A stretch of DNA of 64,000 bases from positions 310,001-374,000 of the forward strand of contig NZ_BMPG01000003.1 in NCBI RefSeq assembly GCF_014647475.1, in the 5' to 3' direction. Positions 47,513 to 55,173 of the stretch are shown piece by piece (positions within the stretch are counted from its first letter, which is position 1; the number at the start of each line of letters is the position of its first letter). The translations under genes were made by a program, and so were the position numbers. A model generated the notes under the pieces. The model searched no databases, was not told the origin of the DNA, and saw nothing but the letters and a program-made list of their open reading frames with translations. Source of the stretch: Halocalculus aciditolerans. GTDB taxonomy: Archaea; Halobacteriota; Halobacteria; Halobacteriales; Halobacteriaceae.

Positions 47513-48721
47513 GTGTCCACTGGAGACGACCGCATACTCGACGGTGTAACGGTTCTCGACCTCTCGACGTTCGTCACCGGCGGGTTCTGCTCCGCGATGC
47601 TCGCCAATCAGGGCGCGGACGTCGTCAAGGTCGAACGGCCCGGCGTCGGCGACGACAACCGCCACTCCGGCCCGCCGTTCATCCGGGGCGAGTCGCCCTA
47701 CTTCTGGACGGTGAACTACGGGAAGCAGAGCCTCGAACTCGACTTGAAGAACCCGGCGGGGCGCGACGCCCTCTACGACCTCGTCGAGGAGACGGACGTC
47801 TTCATCCAGAACTACCGGCCGGGGACGGCCGACCGCCTCGACGTCGACTACGACTCCATCCGCGAGCACAACGAGGACATCGTCTACCTCGCCATCTCGG
47901 CGTTCGGGCAGACGGGGCCCTGGCGGGAGCGACCGGGATACGACCTCCTCATCCAGGGGATGAGCGGCATCATGGACGTGACCGGGGAGCGGGACGGCCG
48001 CCCGGTGAAGGTCGGCCTCCCGATGACCGACCTCATCACGGCGATGTGGGGGTCGTTCGGCGCGGTGAGCGCGCTCTACCGCCGCGAGCTGACCGGAGCG
48101 GGCGAGTACATCGACCTCGGGATGCTCGAATCCGCGCTGCCCTGGCTGACGAAGCAAGCCGGGAAGGTGTTCGCCGGCGAGGAGACGCAGCGGATGGGGA
48201 CGAAAGACCCCGTGCTCGCGCCGTACCAGACGTTCGAGACGGCGGACAGCTACATCAACGTCGCCTGTCTGAACCAGAAGCTCTGGCGCGGTCTCTGTGA
48301 GGGCGTCGACCGCCCGGACCTCCTCGAAGACGAGCGCTTCGAGACGAACGCGGACCGCGTCGAACACATGGACGAACTCGAAGCGGAGCTCGAAGCCACA
48401 CTCCGCGAGCGGACGACGGAGGAGTGGCTCGACGTGCTCGTCGAGGACGTCGGAATCCCCGCCGGGCCGGTGTTCGACGTGGCGGACGCGCTCGACAACC
48501 CGCAGGTCGAAGCGCGCGACGCCGTGACGGAAATCGAACACCCCGAGCTCGGCACGATACCGGTCATCGAGCACCCGCTGAAGTTCGAGAACGCGGACAG
48601 CGGGTTCGAGTCGCCGCCGCCCCTGCTCGGCGAGCACAACCGCGAGGTGTTCCGGGAGCACGGGTTCAGCGAGGAGGAGATCGACGACCTGGACGCCGCG
48701 GGCATCTTCGGCGGAGAATGA
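47513..48721 (+). CDS. CaiB/BaiF class III CoA-transferase
   Basis: A 402-residue family III CoA-transferase from GTG 47513. GVTVLDLSTFVTGGFCSAML and GADVVKVERPGVGDDNR open the family pattern. AFGQTGPWRERPGYDLLIQG and GEYIDLGMLESALPWL follow, the Asp in Y-I-D-L-G being the expected catalytic residue. The C-terminus binds CoA. It is a second, distinct transferase from the one at 11718-12932. Its stop overlaps the thiolase-like gene (ATGA), so activation of an acid is coupled to thiolase-like chemistry. Confidence 0.93.
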   Translation: MSTGDDRILDGVTVLDLSTFVTGGFCSAMLANQGADVVKVERPGVGDDNRHSGPPFIRGESPYFWTVNYGKQSLELDLKNPAGRDALYDLVEETDVFIQNYRPGTADRLDVDYDSIREHNEDIVYLAISAFGQTGPWRERPGYDLLIQGMSGIMDVTGERDGRPVKVGLPMTDLITAMWGSFGAVSALYRRELTGAGEYIDLGMLESALPWLTKQAGKVFAGEETQRMGTKDPVLAPYQTFETADSYINVACLNQKLWRGLCEGVDRPDLLEDERFETNADRVEHMDELEAELEATLRERTTEEWLDVLVEDVGIPAGPVFDVADALDNPQVEARDAVTEIEHPELGTIPVIEHPLKFENADSGFESPPPLLGEHNREVFREHGFSEEEIDDLDAAGIFGGE

Positions 48722-49857
48722 CCGACGCGTACGTCGCGGGCGTCGGGATGCCGGCGTTCGAGAGCGAGGCGGCGGCGTCGACGCTGGAACTCGCCGTCGA
48801 CGCGGCCGAGCGAGCGACAGCGGACGCCGGCGTCGCCCTCGGCGACGTCGACTCTGTCCACCTCGCGAACGTCCTCACGGAGGCGGTCGGGTCGCAGAGC
48901 GGCCTCGCGAACGCGTTCGTCTCCGCGGCGGGCGTCGAGGGCGTGCGCGCGGACCGTCTCGAGAACACGAGCGCGAGCGGGGCGAGCGCCGCTCACCGGG
49001 GCGTCGAAGCCGTCGAGAGCGGCCGGTCGAACGTCGCCTTAGTGCTCGGCGTCGAGAAGATGTCGGCCGCCGACACGGCGACCGTCACCGACGCCATCAG
49101 CACGCTCACGCACGACCGCGAGTACGCGCAGGGCGTGACGCTCCCGTCGTTCGGCGGGCTGGCCGCCGGCGCGTACCTCGACCGCTACGACGTCCCCCGG
49201 GAGGCCCTCGCGGACGTCGCCGTCAAGAACCACCGGAACGGCGCGGACAACCCCGTCGCCCAGTTCCGGAAGGAGATAACCGTCGCCGACGCGCTCGACT
49301 CGCCGCCGGTCGCGTCCCCGCTCCGGCTCTACGACTGCTGTCCGATGACGGACGGTGCGGCCGCGCTCGTCGTCGCCGCCGACGGCGACGTGCGCGTTAG
49401 TGGGATCGGGAGCGCGACGGGAACGCACGCCGTCGCCGACCGCCCGGACCCGCTCGAAATCGAGAGCGTCCGCGCCGCGAGCGACCGCGTCTTCGACGAC
49501 GCCGGCCTGTCGCGGGACGACGTCGACGCCGCCTGCATCCACGACGCGTTCACGGTTCTCGAGTGGCTGGAACTCGAAGAAGCCGGCTTCTACGAGGCGG
49601 GCGCGGCGTGGGAGGCGACGGTCGACGGGGAGACCGCGCGCGACGGCGACTTCCCCGTGAACCCCGGCGGCGGACTGAAGGCCCGCGGCCACCCCCTCGG
49701 CGCGACCGGCATCTCACAGCTCGTCGAACTCACCTGGCAGCTCCGCGGCGACCTCGACGGCGAACGCCAGGTCGACGGCGCGGACACGGGGTTCGCCGTC
49801 AACGTCGCCGGGTTCGGGAACAACAGCGTCGCCACGATACTGGAAGCCGCGCCATGA
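48718..49857 (+). CDS. Thiolase-family protein with Ser in place of the nucleophilic Cys
   Basis: A 379-residue SCP2/archaeal-type thiolase fold. MPAFESEAA, FVSAAGVEGVRADRLENTS and ASGASAAHRGVEAV form the N-terminal half, HDAFTVLEWLELEEAGFYE and PVNPGGGLKARGHPLGATG the C-terminal half with its conserved His residues. The nucleophile motif, normally CASG, reads SASG (S85), so ordinary thiolase acyl transfer looks impaired. It overlaps the CoA-transferase gene upstream and the OB-fold/Zn-ribbon gene downstream. Thiolase plus DUF35 partner is a standard pairing in acyl-CoA metabolism, including the aldolase-type DUF35 pairs. Confidence 0.9.
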   Translation: MTDAYVAGVGMPAFESEAAASTLELAVDAAERATADAGVALGDVDSVHLANVLTEAVGSQSGLANAFVSAAGVEGVRADRLENTSASGASAAHRGVEAVESGRSNVALVLGVEKMSAADTATVTDAISTLTHDREYAQGVTLPSFGGLAAGAYLDRYDVPREALADVAVKNHRNGADNPVAQFRKEITVADALDSPPVASPLRLYDCCPMTDGAAALVVAADGDVRVSGIGSATGTHAVADRPDPLEIESVRAASDRVFDDAGLSRDDVDAACIHDAFTVLEWLELEEAGFYEAGAAWEATVDGETARDGDFPVNPGGGLKARGHPLGATGISQLVELTWQLRGDLDGERQVDGADTGFAVNVAGFGNNSVATILEAAP

Positions 49858-50204
49858 CCGACGGCGACCGGTCACTCCGTGCGGACGAGGCGTTCCGGTG
49901 TCTCGACTGCGACCGCCGCTGGTACTACGCGCGGGCGCGGTGTCCCGACTGCGCCGGCCGCGAGTTCGGGACGTACGCGCTCGACGAGGGGGTCGTGGTG
50001 GCGCGGACGACCGTCCACACGACGCCGCCGGACGTCCGAAGCCCGAACGCGCTCGGGTTCGTCCGGTTCGACGACGGCGTGCAGGTCGTCGCCCAGCTCT
50101 CCGACGACGCCGTCGGCGTCGGCGATACCGTCGCGTTCGCGGGGTCGACGCCGCTACGAGACGGCGACGCACCGCAGCCGCGGCTGGTCGCCGTCACCGA
50201 ATAA
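49854..50204 (+). CDS. DUF35 OB-fold/zinc-ribbon acyl-CoA-binding protein
   Basis: A 116-residue partner protein. The N-terminal zinc ribbon has C16, C19, C30 and C33 (CLDCDRRWYYARARCPDC). The OB-fold follows, with the usual TTVHTTPPDVRSPNALGFV and VQVVAQLSDDAVGVGDTVAF. Such proteins bind the CoA part of the substrate of the adjacent thiolase-fold enzyme. The start overlaps the thiolase-like stop (ATGA), which implies a complex of the two. Confidence 0.9.
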   Translation: MTDGDRSLRADEAFRCLDCDRRWYYARARCPDCAGREFGTYALDEGVVVARTTVHTTPPDVRSPNALGFVRFDDGVQVVAQLSDDAVGVGDTVAFAGSTPLRDGDAPQPRLVAVTE

Positions 50205-50255
50205 TCGCCGTGTTGTGCCGCTTTGCCGGTGTTCGTGTCCCGCCGCCCGTCGCTC

Positions 50256-50271
50256 TTTACCAACGGGTAAA
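50256..50271. promoter_or_regulatory. Putative IclR operator, site 1 before the amidohydrolase gene
   Basis: TTTACCAACGGGTAAA is a perfect 6-bp inverted repeat with a 4-nt centre. It is the best of four sites in the cluster. A second site follows with 19-bp centre-to-centre spacing, about two helical turns, so side-by-side dimer binding is possible. Confidence 0.65.
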
Positions 50272-50274
50272 TTT

Positions 50275-50290
50275 TTAACCTCGTGGTCAA
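50275..50290. promoter_or_regulatory. Putative IclR operator, site 2 before the amidohydrolase gene
   Basis: TTAACCTCGTGGTCAA matches the TTTACC-N4-GGTMAA pattern with small changes in each arm. It ends directly before an in-frame ATG at 50291 and lies in the TATA/start region, so occupancy would probably repress transcription. Confidence 0.5.
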
Positions 50291-50305
50291 ATGGTTCTGG
50301 TGGTC

Positions 50306-51661
50306 ATGCCACGAACAATCATCCAGAATGGGACCGTTATCTCGCTCGACCCCGAGATCGGCGACCTCGAAGACGCCGACGTCCTCATCGAGGACGGCGA
50401 GATACTCGACGTCGGTCACGACCTCGACGCGAGCGGCGCGGAGGTCGTCGACGCGGAGAACCACATCGTCCTCCCGGGCTTCGTCGACTCGCACGTTCAC
50501 ATGGCGCAGACTCAGGTGCGTGGAATCGCCGGGGACTGGTCGCTCATGGGCGAGTACTTCGACCACATGCTCGGCAACATCACCGGGCTCTACCAGCCCG
50601 AGGACATGTACCTCGGCGGGCTCTTCGGCGCGCTGGAGAAACTCCACACGGGGACGACCACGGCGCTCGACTGGTCGTACCCGAACTCGCTCGAACACGC
50701 CGAGCGCGCCGTCGACGCGCTCCAGGACGCCGGCCTCCGCGCCGTCTACACCTACGGCCCGCCGGGCGACGACGCGGCGAAATGGTGGTACGAGAGCGAC
50801 GTCGGCCTCCCCGAAGGCCTCATCCGCGACGTCTACGAGGGACAGATCGAGGGCGACGACCTGCTCAGCCTCGGTCTCGGCCTCCGCGGCCCGGACTTCT
50901 GCACGGACGAGACCGCGCGCGCCGACCTCGAACTGGCGCGCGACCTCGACGCCATCGCGAGCATCCACATGGGCGCGGCGCTCTGGACCTCCTCGACCTA
51001 CAACGAGGAGTACCAGGGCTTCGGCGCGATATCCGACATGCTCGGCCCGGACGTGAACATCGCCCACGCGAACAACTTCTCACAGGAGGACATCCAGCAC
51101 GCCGTCGACGAGGGCGTCTCCTTCTCCGCGACCCCCGAAGTCGAGATGCAGATGGGCCACGGCGTCCCCGTCACCGGGAAAGTGCTGGAGGCCGGCGGGC
51201 GCGTCGCCTGGGGCGTCGACGTCTGCTCGAACATCAGCAGCGACATGGGCAGCCAGATGCGGTTCGGCATGCAGACCCAGCGGATGCTGGACAACGAGAA
51301 GACCATGGAGGGCGGCGAGGAGGTCACTTCGCTCGACATCACGTGCCGCGACACGCTCAAGTCCGCGACCATCGAGGGCGCACGGGCGCTCGGGATGGCG
51401 GACGAGATCGGGACGCTCACGCCCGGGAAGCGCGCGGACGTCACGATGATTCGCACGGACGACTTCATGACCGCTCCCTCGCACGACCCCATCGAGACCA
51501 TCGTCTTCCAGGCCGACGCCTCGCACATCGACCACGTGCTCGTCGACGGCGAGTTCGAGAAACGCGACGGCGAACTCCTGAACCCCCTCGTCGAGGACGA
51601 GTTCGACCGGTTCGTCGAATCCGGCGAACGCCTCGTCGAGGAGTCCGGTATCGACCGCTAA
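50306..51661 (+). CDS. Amidohydrolase/deaminase (AtzA/TrzN/guanine-deaminase superfamily)
   Basis: A 451-residue cytoplasmic metal hydrolase. ATG 50306 gives MPRTIIQNGTVISLDPEIGD; ATG 50291 is also in frame. The metal site is readable: HVHMAQTQ after GFVDS, a third His in SIHMGAAL, a fourth in IAHANNFS and the Asp in GVDVCSN. GTLTPGKRADVTMI closes the composite domain. Such enzymes remove ammonia or chloride from N-heterocycles or related rings. It has its own promoter with two operator-like sites and is followed 15 nt later by an FAH-family gene. Confidence 0.92.
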   Translation: MPRTIIQNGTVISLDPEIGDLEDADVLIEDGEILDVGHDLDASGAEVVDAENHIVLPGFVDSHVHMAQTQVRGIAGDWSLMGEYFDHMLGNITGLYQPEDMYLGGLFGALEKLHTGTTTALDWSYPNSLEHAERAVDALQDAGLRAVYTYGPPGDDAAKWWYESDVGLPEGLIRDVYEGQIEGDDLLSLGLGLRGPDFCTDETARADLELARDLDAIASIHMGAALWTSSTYNEEYQGFGAISDMLGPDVNIAHANNFSQEDIQHAVDEGVSFSATPEVEMQMGHGVPVTGKVLEAGGRVAWGVDVCSNISSDMGSQMRFGMQTQRMLDNEKTMEGGEEVTSLDITCRDTLKSATIEGARALGMADEIGTLTPGKRADVTMIRTDDFMTAPSHDPIETIVFQADASHIDHVLVDGEFEKRDGELLNPLVEDEFDRFVESGERLVEESGIDR

Positions 51662-51676
51662 CGACACTCAACACAG

Positions 51677-52561
51677 ATGAAACTCGGACAATACACGACG
51701 GCGGACAGCGAAGGCGTATGGTGCGGCGTACGACGGGACGACGCGGTCATCGACCTCCCCGAGGCGGGCGAGGCGGCCGGCGTCGACATCCCCCGCCGAA
51801 CGACGGACCTGCTCGCGAACTGGGAGTGGGAGCGGAAAGTCGACCTCGCGGTCGAATACGCGGCGGAGACGGGGGTCGGCGTCCGCGACGCGGACAGCGT
51901 CGAGCGCGCCGCGCCCGTCACCGACCCGGAGAAGGTCGTCTGCGTCGGCCTCAACTACCGCGATCACGCCGAAGAGGGCGGGAATCCGATTCCGGACACG
52001 CCCGTGCTCTTCTCGAAGTTCCCGACCGCGGTGACCGGCCCGGACAGCGCGGTCGAGTGGGACCCCGACCTGACGGAGAAGGTCGACTACGAGGCGGAAC
52101 TCGTCGCCGTCATCGGCGAGGAAGCGCGCGAGGTGAGCCCCGAGGACGCGATGGACCACGTCGCCGGGTTCCTCGTCGGGAACGACGTCTCCGCGCGCGA
52201 CCTCCAGCACGGCGACGGCCAGTGGGTGCGCGGGAAGAGCCTCGACACCTTCGCGCCCGTCGGCCCCGAACTCGTCACGACCGACGAGGTCGACGACCCG
52301 CACGCGCTCGACATCTGGGCCGAAGTCAACGGCGAGCGACTCCAGGACTCCAACACGGACCAGCTCATCTTCGGCGTCGACGAACTCGTCTCCTTCTGCA
52401 GTCAGGCGTTCACGCTCACGCCCGGTGACCTGCTCTTCACCGGCACGCCGCCCGGCGTCGGCGTCTACCGCGAACCGCCCGTCCTCCTCGAAGACGGCGA
52501 CACAGTCACAATCGGCGTCGACGGGGTCGGCGAGCTGACGAACGAGTTCGCCTACCGCTAA
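51677..52561 (+). CDS. Fumarylacetoacetate hydrolase (FAH) family protein
   Basis: A 294-residue FAH-family hydrolase/isomerase. The N-terminal MKLGQYTTADSEGVWCGVR part precedes CVGLNYRDHAEE and FSKFPTAVTGPDSAV. The Mg-binding residues lie in DYEAELVAVIGE, NDVSARDLQ and GKSLDTFAPVGPELV. FTGTPPGVG and a late GDTVTIGVDGVGEL complete the fold. Members cleave acylpyruvates or isomerise ring-fission products in aromatic and heterocycle catabolism. It probably acts after the amidohydrolase. Confidence 0.93.
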   Translation: MKLGQYTTADSEGVWCGVRRDDAVIDLPEAGEAAGVDIPRRTTDLLANWEWERKVDLAVEYAAETGVGVRDADSVERAAPVTDPEKVVCVGLNYRDHAEEGGNPIPDTPVLFSKFPTAVTGPDSAVEWDPDLTEKVDYEAELVAVIGEEAREVSPEDAMDHVAGFLVGNDVSARDLQHGDGQWVRGKSLDTFAPVGPELVTTDEVDDPHALDIWAEVNGERLQDSNTDQLIFGVDELVSFCSQAFTLTPGDLLFTGTPPGVGVYREPPVLLEDGDTVTIGVDGVGELTNEFAYR

Positions 52562-52606
52562 CCGGCGAGCGGCTTCCCAAGCCCTCGAACCTCCGGCTCT
52601 ATCCGC

Positions 52607-53605
52607 TCAGGCGTCGAACCCGAAGACGTCCCGCGGGTTCTCGAAGACGACCGTGCGGATGTCGTCGACGCTGACGCCGAGCCGGTAGAGTTCGAGCATC
52701 GCGCGCTTCACCGCGAGCGGGTCGGTTCGGAGGACGTTCGCGCAGTCCGTGTCGATCATGATCCGCTCGGGGCCGTACGTCTCGACGGCGTCGGCGACGT
52801 CTTCGGGCGTGACGCCGACGAGCCAGGAGTGCCCGATAGTATAACTGAGGTAGCAGTCGGTCTCCTCCATGAGGTAGTCGGTGTTGTTCGGGTCCGCGTG
52901 GGAGGCGACGACGCGCTCCTCGGGGAGGCCGGCGTCCCGCGCCGCCTGCACGTCGACTTTCACCGCGTCCAGCGCCGGGTTCTCCCCCTCCATGACGGGC
53001 TCTTGGGCGAGGCTCCCGTTCTTCTCGTAGCCGGGCGTGCCGAGCTCCGGCCGGTAGTCCGGGAGGGCCTCGTTCGTGGTGTTCGGCGTGTGGAGGAGGA
53101 CGGGGAGGTCGTGGTCGGCGGCGACCGCCATCTGGCCTTCGACGACGGCGCGCTGCTCGTCGAGGCTCCAGGCCTCGACCTGCTGGCCGGGCGTGACGCC
53201 GGTCTCCCCGATGGCGACGACCTCGTCGAGTGCGGCGTACTCGGTCATCGCGTCGAGGAGGTCGTCGGGGTTCGTGATACGGACGCCGGTGTGGATGCCG
53301 AGGCCGAGTTTCGCCTCGAAGAAGTGGTTGCGCTCGATGGCCGCGCGTCGGTTGATGGCGTCGTCCCAGAGGAAGCGGACGTCGTCGGCCTCCACGGGCT
53401 TGTACGGCGTCCAGTGGTAGCCGGACGCGACCATGAGCATCGACCGACAGCCGGTGAGCGCGTACTGCTCCCGGTCCGACCACGAGAGCGTGTGCGCGTG
53501 ATTGTGCGGGTCGACCCACGGGAGGTTGAGGAGTTCGGTCGGGTAGTCGACGTCGTCGTCGAGGTACGTCGCGTCGGTCGGCCGGCGCGTCGGATACGAA
53601 TCCAT
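52607..53605 (-). CDS. TatD-like TIM-barrel metal hydrolase
   Basis: A 332-residue metal-dependent hydrolase. DPHNHAH near 33-39 gives the first metal ligands, and VVAIGETG, LLHTPNT, VASHADP and MIDTDCAN supply the other Glu, His and Asp ligands of the TatD-type barrel. Many such proteins are annotated as DNases, but the catabolic setting suggests a lactonase or hydrolase of small molecules. It is convergent with the FAH gene and divergent from the propeller gene. The 58-nt divergent spacer contains an operator-like palindrome. Confidence 0.88.
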   Translation of the reverse strand: MDSYPTRRPTDATYLDDDVDYPTELLNLPWVDPHNHAHTLSWSDREQYALTGCRSMLMVASGYHWTPYKPVEADDVRFLWDDAINRRAAIERNHFFEAKLGLGIHTGVRITNPDDLLDAMTEYAALDEVVAIGETGVTPGQQVEAWSLDEQRAVVEGQMAVAADHDLPVLLHTPNTTNEALPDYRPELGTPGYEKNGSLAQEPVMEGENPALDAVKVDVQAARDAGLPEERVVASHADPNNTDYLMEETDCYLSYTIGHSWLVGVTPEDVADAVETYGPERIMIDTDCANVLRTDPLAVKRAMLELYRLGVSVDDIRTVVFENPRDVFGFDA

Positions 53606-53642
53606 CTGTCACTGCGACCTATCCGCCCCGCCCACTTAGCGT

Positions 53643-53658
53643 TTTACAGCGTGGTAAA
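53643..53658. promoter_or_regulatory. Putative IclR operator in the TatD/propeller divergent promoter
   Basis: TTTACAGCGTGGTAAA is a near-perfect palindrome with the same N4 spacing as the sites before the CoA-transferase and amidohydrolase genes; an outer G/C pair extends it. It is 38 nt upstream of the TatD-like start and 5 nt before the first in-frame ATG of the propeller gene. Confidence 0.6.
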
Positions 53659-53663
53659 CACTT

Positions 53664-54737
53664 ATGGAGGACGACGGGTACGTTCCCTGTATGCCACTGT
53701 TGATCGGGACAGACGACGGTCTCTTCCGCGTGAACGACATCCCGTTCGAGCGCGGCGACGCCGAGCGGGTGCTCGACTGCGGCGTCGTCACCGGCGTCGA
53801 AACCTACGACCACACGGACGGCGTCTACGTCGCCTCCGAGACCGGCGCGTTCTACTCGCCCGACGGCGTCGAGTGGACGGACCTCGGCGTCCCGCTCGGC
53901 GACCGCTTCTGGCACGCCGGTCAGAGCGAAGTCTGGTCGGTCCTCGCCGCCACCGACGGCGTCCTCTACGCCGGCACGAACGACCCCTACGTCTACCGCT
54001 CCGTCGACCACGGCGACACGTGGACGGAGCTCAAGGGCTTTCGCGACCTCCCCTCCCGCGGCCACTGGGAGTCCCCCATCGACCCGCACTACGCCCGCCT
54101 CCGCACGCTCGAACACGTCCCGGGACGCCCCGAACGGCTCGTCGCCGGCGTCGAAGCCGGCGGCGTCCACCTCAGCGACGACGGCGGCCAGACCTGGCGA
54201 GACCGCCGCGACACCATCGTCGACGACGTCCACCAAGTCCTCCCCATCTCCGAGGACGTCTGGCTCGCCGCGACCGGCTACCTCGACCACAACCTGGAGA
54301 ACCTCGGCCTCGGCCACGCCGTCGGCGAAGGCGGTCTCTGGCGCACGACCGACGCCGGCGACTCGTGGAACCGCGTCGACGCCGGGAACGACTTCTCCTA
54401 CATCCGGTGCGTCTTCGTCCACGACGGCACCGTCTTCTTCGGCGGCGGCGAGGAAGCCCCGCCAGCGTGGGTGAACGACAGCCACGACGCCGCGCTCTTC
54501 GAATCCACGAACTTCGGCCGGGACTTCGACCGCGTCACCTACCCCGGCGAGCCCCACGAGGTCGTGGAGACGTGGACCGTCCACGACGGCGACGTCGTCT
54601 GCGGCTCCGGCCTCTTCGACGTCCCCGACCCCCGAGACGACGTCGAAGGCCGCCTCATGCGCCGCACCGACGACGGCGCATACGAGACCGTCGGTCGCCT
54701 CGCCGCGAACGTCAGCCGCATCGCCTCCATCGACTGA
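53664..54737 (+). CDS. Asp-box (BNR/sialidase-type) beta-propeller protein
   Basis: A 357-residue protein without signal peptide. Asp-box motifs recur: SPDGVEWTDL, SVDHGDTWTEL, SDDGGQTWRD and TTDAGDSWNRV, with ESTNFGRDFDRV as a weaker fifth. This indicates a beta-propeller related to sialidases and YCF48-type proteins. Catalytic residues are not evident, so the role may be binding. The start may be ATG 53664 or ATG 53691. It shares the operator-bearing promoter with the TatD-like gene, so it belongs to the same regulon. Confidence 0.82.
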   Translation: MEDDGYVPCMPLLIGTDDGLFRVNDIPFERGDAERVLDCGVVTGVETYDHTDGVYVASETGAFYSPDGVEWTDLGVPLGDRFWHAGQSEVWSVLAATDGVLYAGTNDPYVYRSVDHGDTWTELKGFRDLPSRGHWESPIDPHYARLRTLEHVPGRPERLVAGVEAGGVHLSDDGGQTWRDRRDTIVDDVHQVLPISEDVWLAATGYLDHNLENLGLGHAVGEGGLWRTTDAGDSWNRVDAGNDFSYIRCVFVHDGTVFFGGGEEAPPAWVNDSHDAALFESTNFGRDFDRVTYPGEPHEVVETWTVHDGDVVCGSGLFDVPDPRDDVEGRLMRRTDDGAYETVGRLAANVSRIASID

Positions 54738-54750
54738 CCCCTCATTCACG

Positions 54751-55173
54751 ATGACACACTCCAACGCTCCCGGCCGGAAGCCGTCGTTCCTCGGTCGCCT
54801 CCTCTACAGCGGCGTCCTCGCCTACATGGCCATCGACGGGTTCCGCCACAACGACCACCGCGTCGACGTCGCCCGACAGAAAGACGTCCCGCTCCCCGAC
54901 CTCCTCGTCCCCGCCGCCACCGGCATGCTCCTCGTCGCCAACATCGGCATCCTCTGCTGGCGCTACCCCCGCGCCGCCGCCGGCGCGCTCGCCGTCTTCT
55001 TCCTCACCACCACTCCCGCCATCCACGACTTCTGGAACATCGACGACGACGCCGACCGGCAGGCCAACAAGACCAACTTCCTCAAGAACGGCGCGCTCCT
55101 CGGCGGCGCGCTCCTCCTCCTCGCCGACGCCTCGCGAGACGCCGCCGACGAACACGACCAACCGACCGACTAG
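54751..55173 (+). CDS. DoxX-like small membrane protein
   Basis: A 140-residue membrane protein with about four hydrophobic segments. It opens with GRLLYSGVLAYMAIDGFRHN, then DLLVPAATGMLLVANIGILC, PRAAAGALAVFFLTTTPAIH and the final FLKNGALLGGALLLLADA. The HDFWN and NFLKN segments are characteristic of the DoxX family. It follows the propeller gene by 13 nt, so it is probably co-transcribed. The family function is mostly undefined. Confidence 0.82.
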   Translation: MTHSNAPGRKPSFLGRLLYSGVLAYMAIDGFRHNDHRVDVARQKDVPLPDLLVPAATGMLLVANIGILCWRYPRAAAGALAVFFLTTTPAIHDFWNIDDDADRQANKTNFLKNGALLGGALLLLADASRDAADEHDQPTD

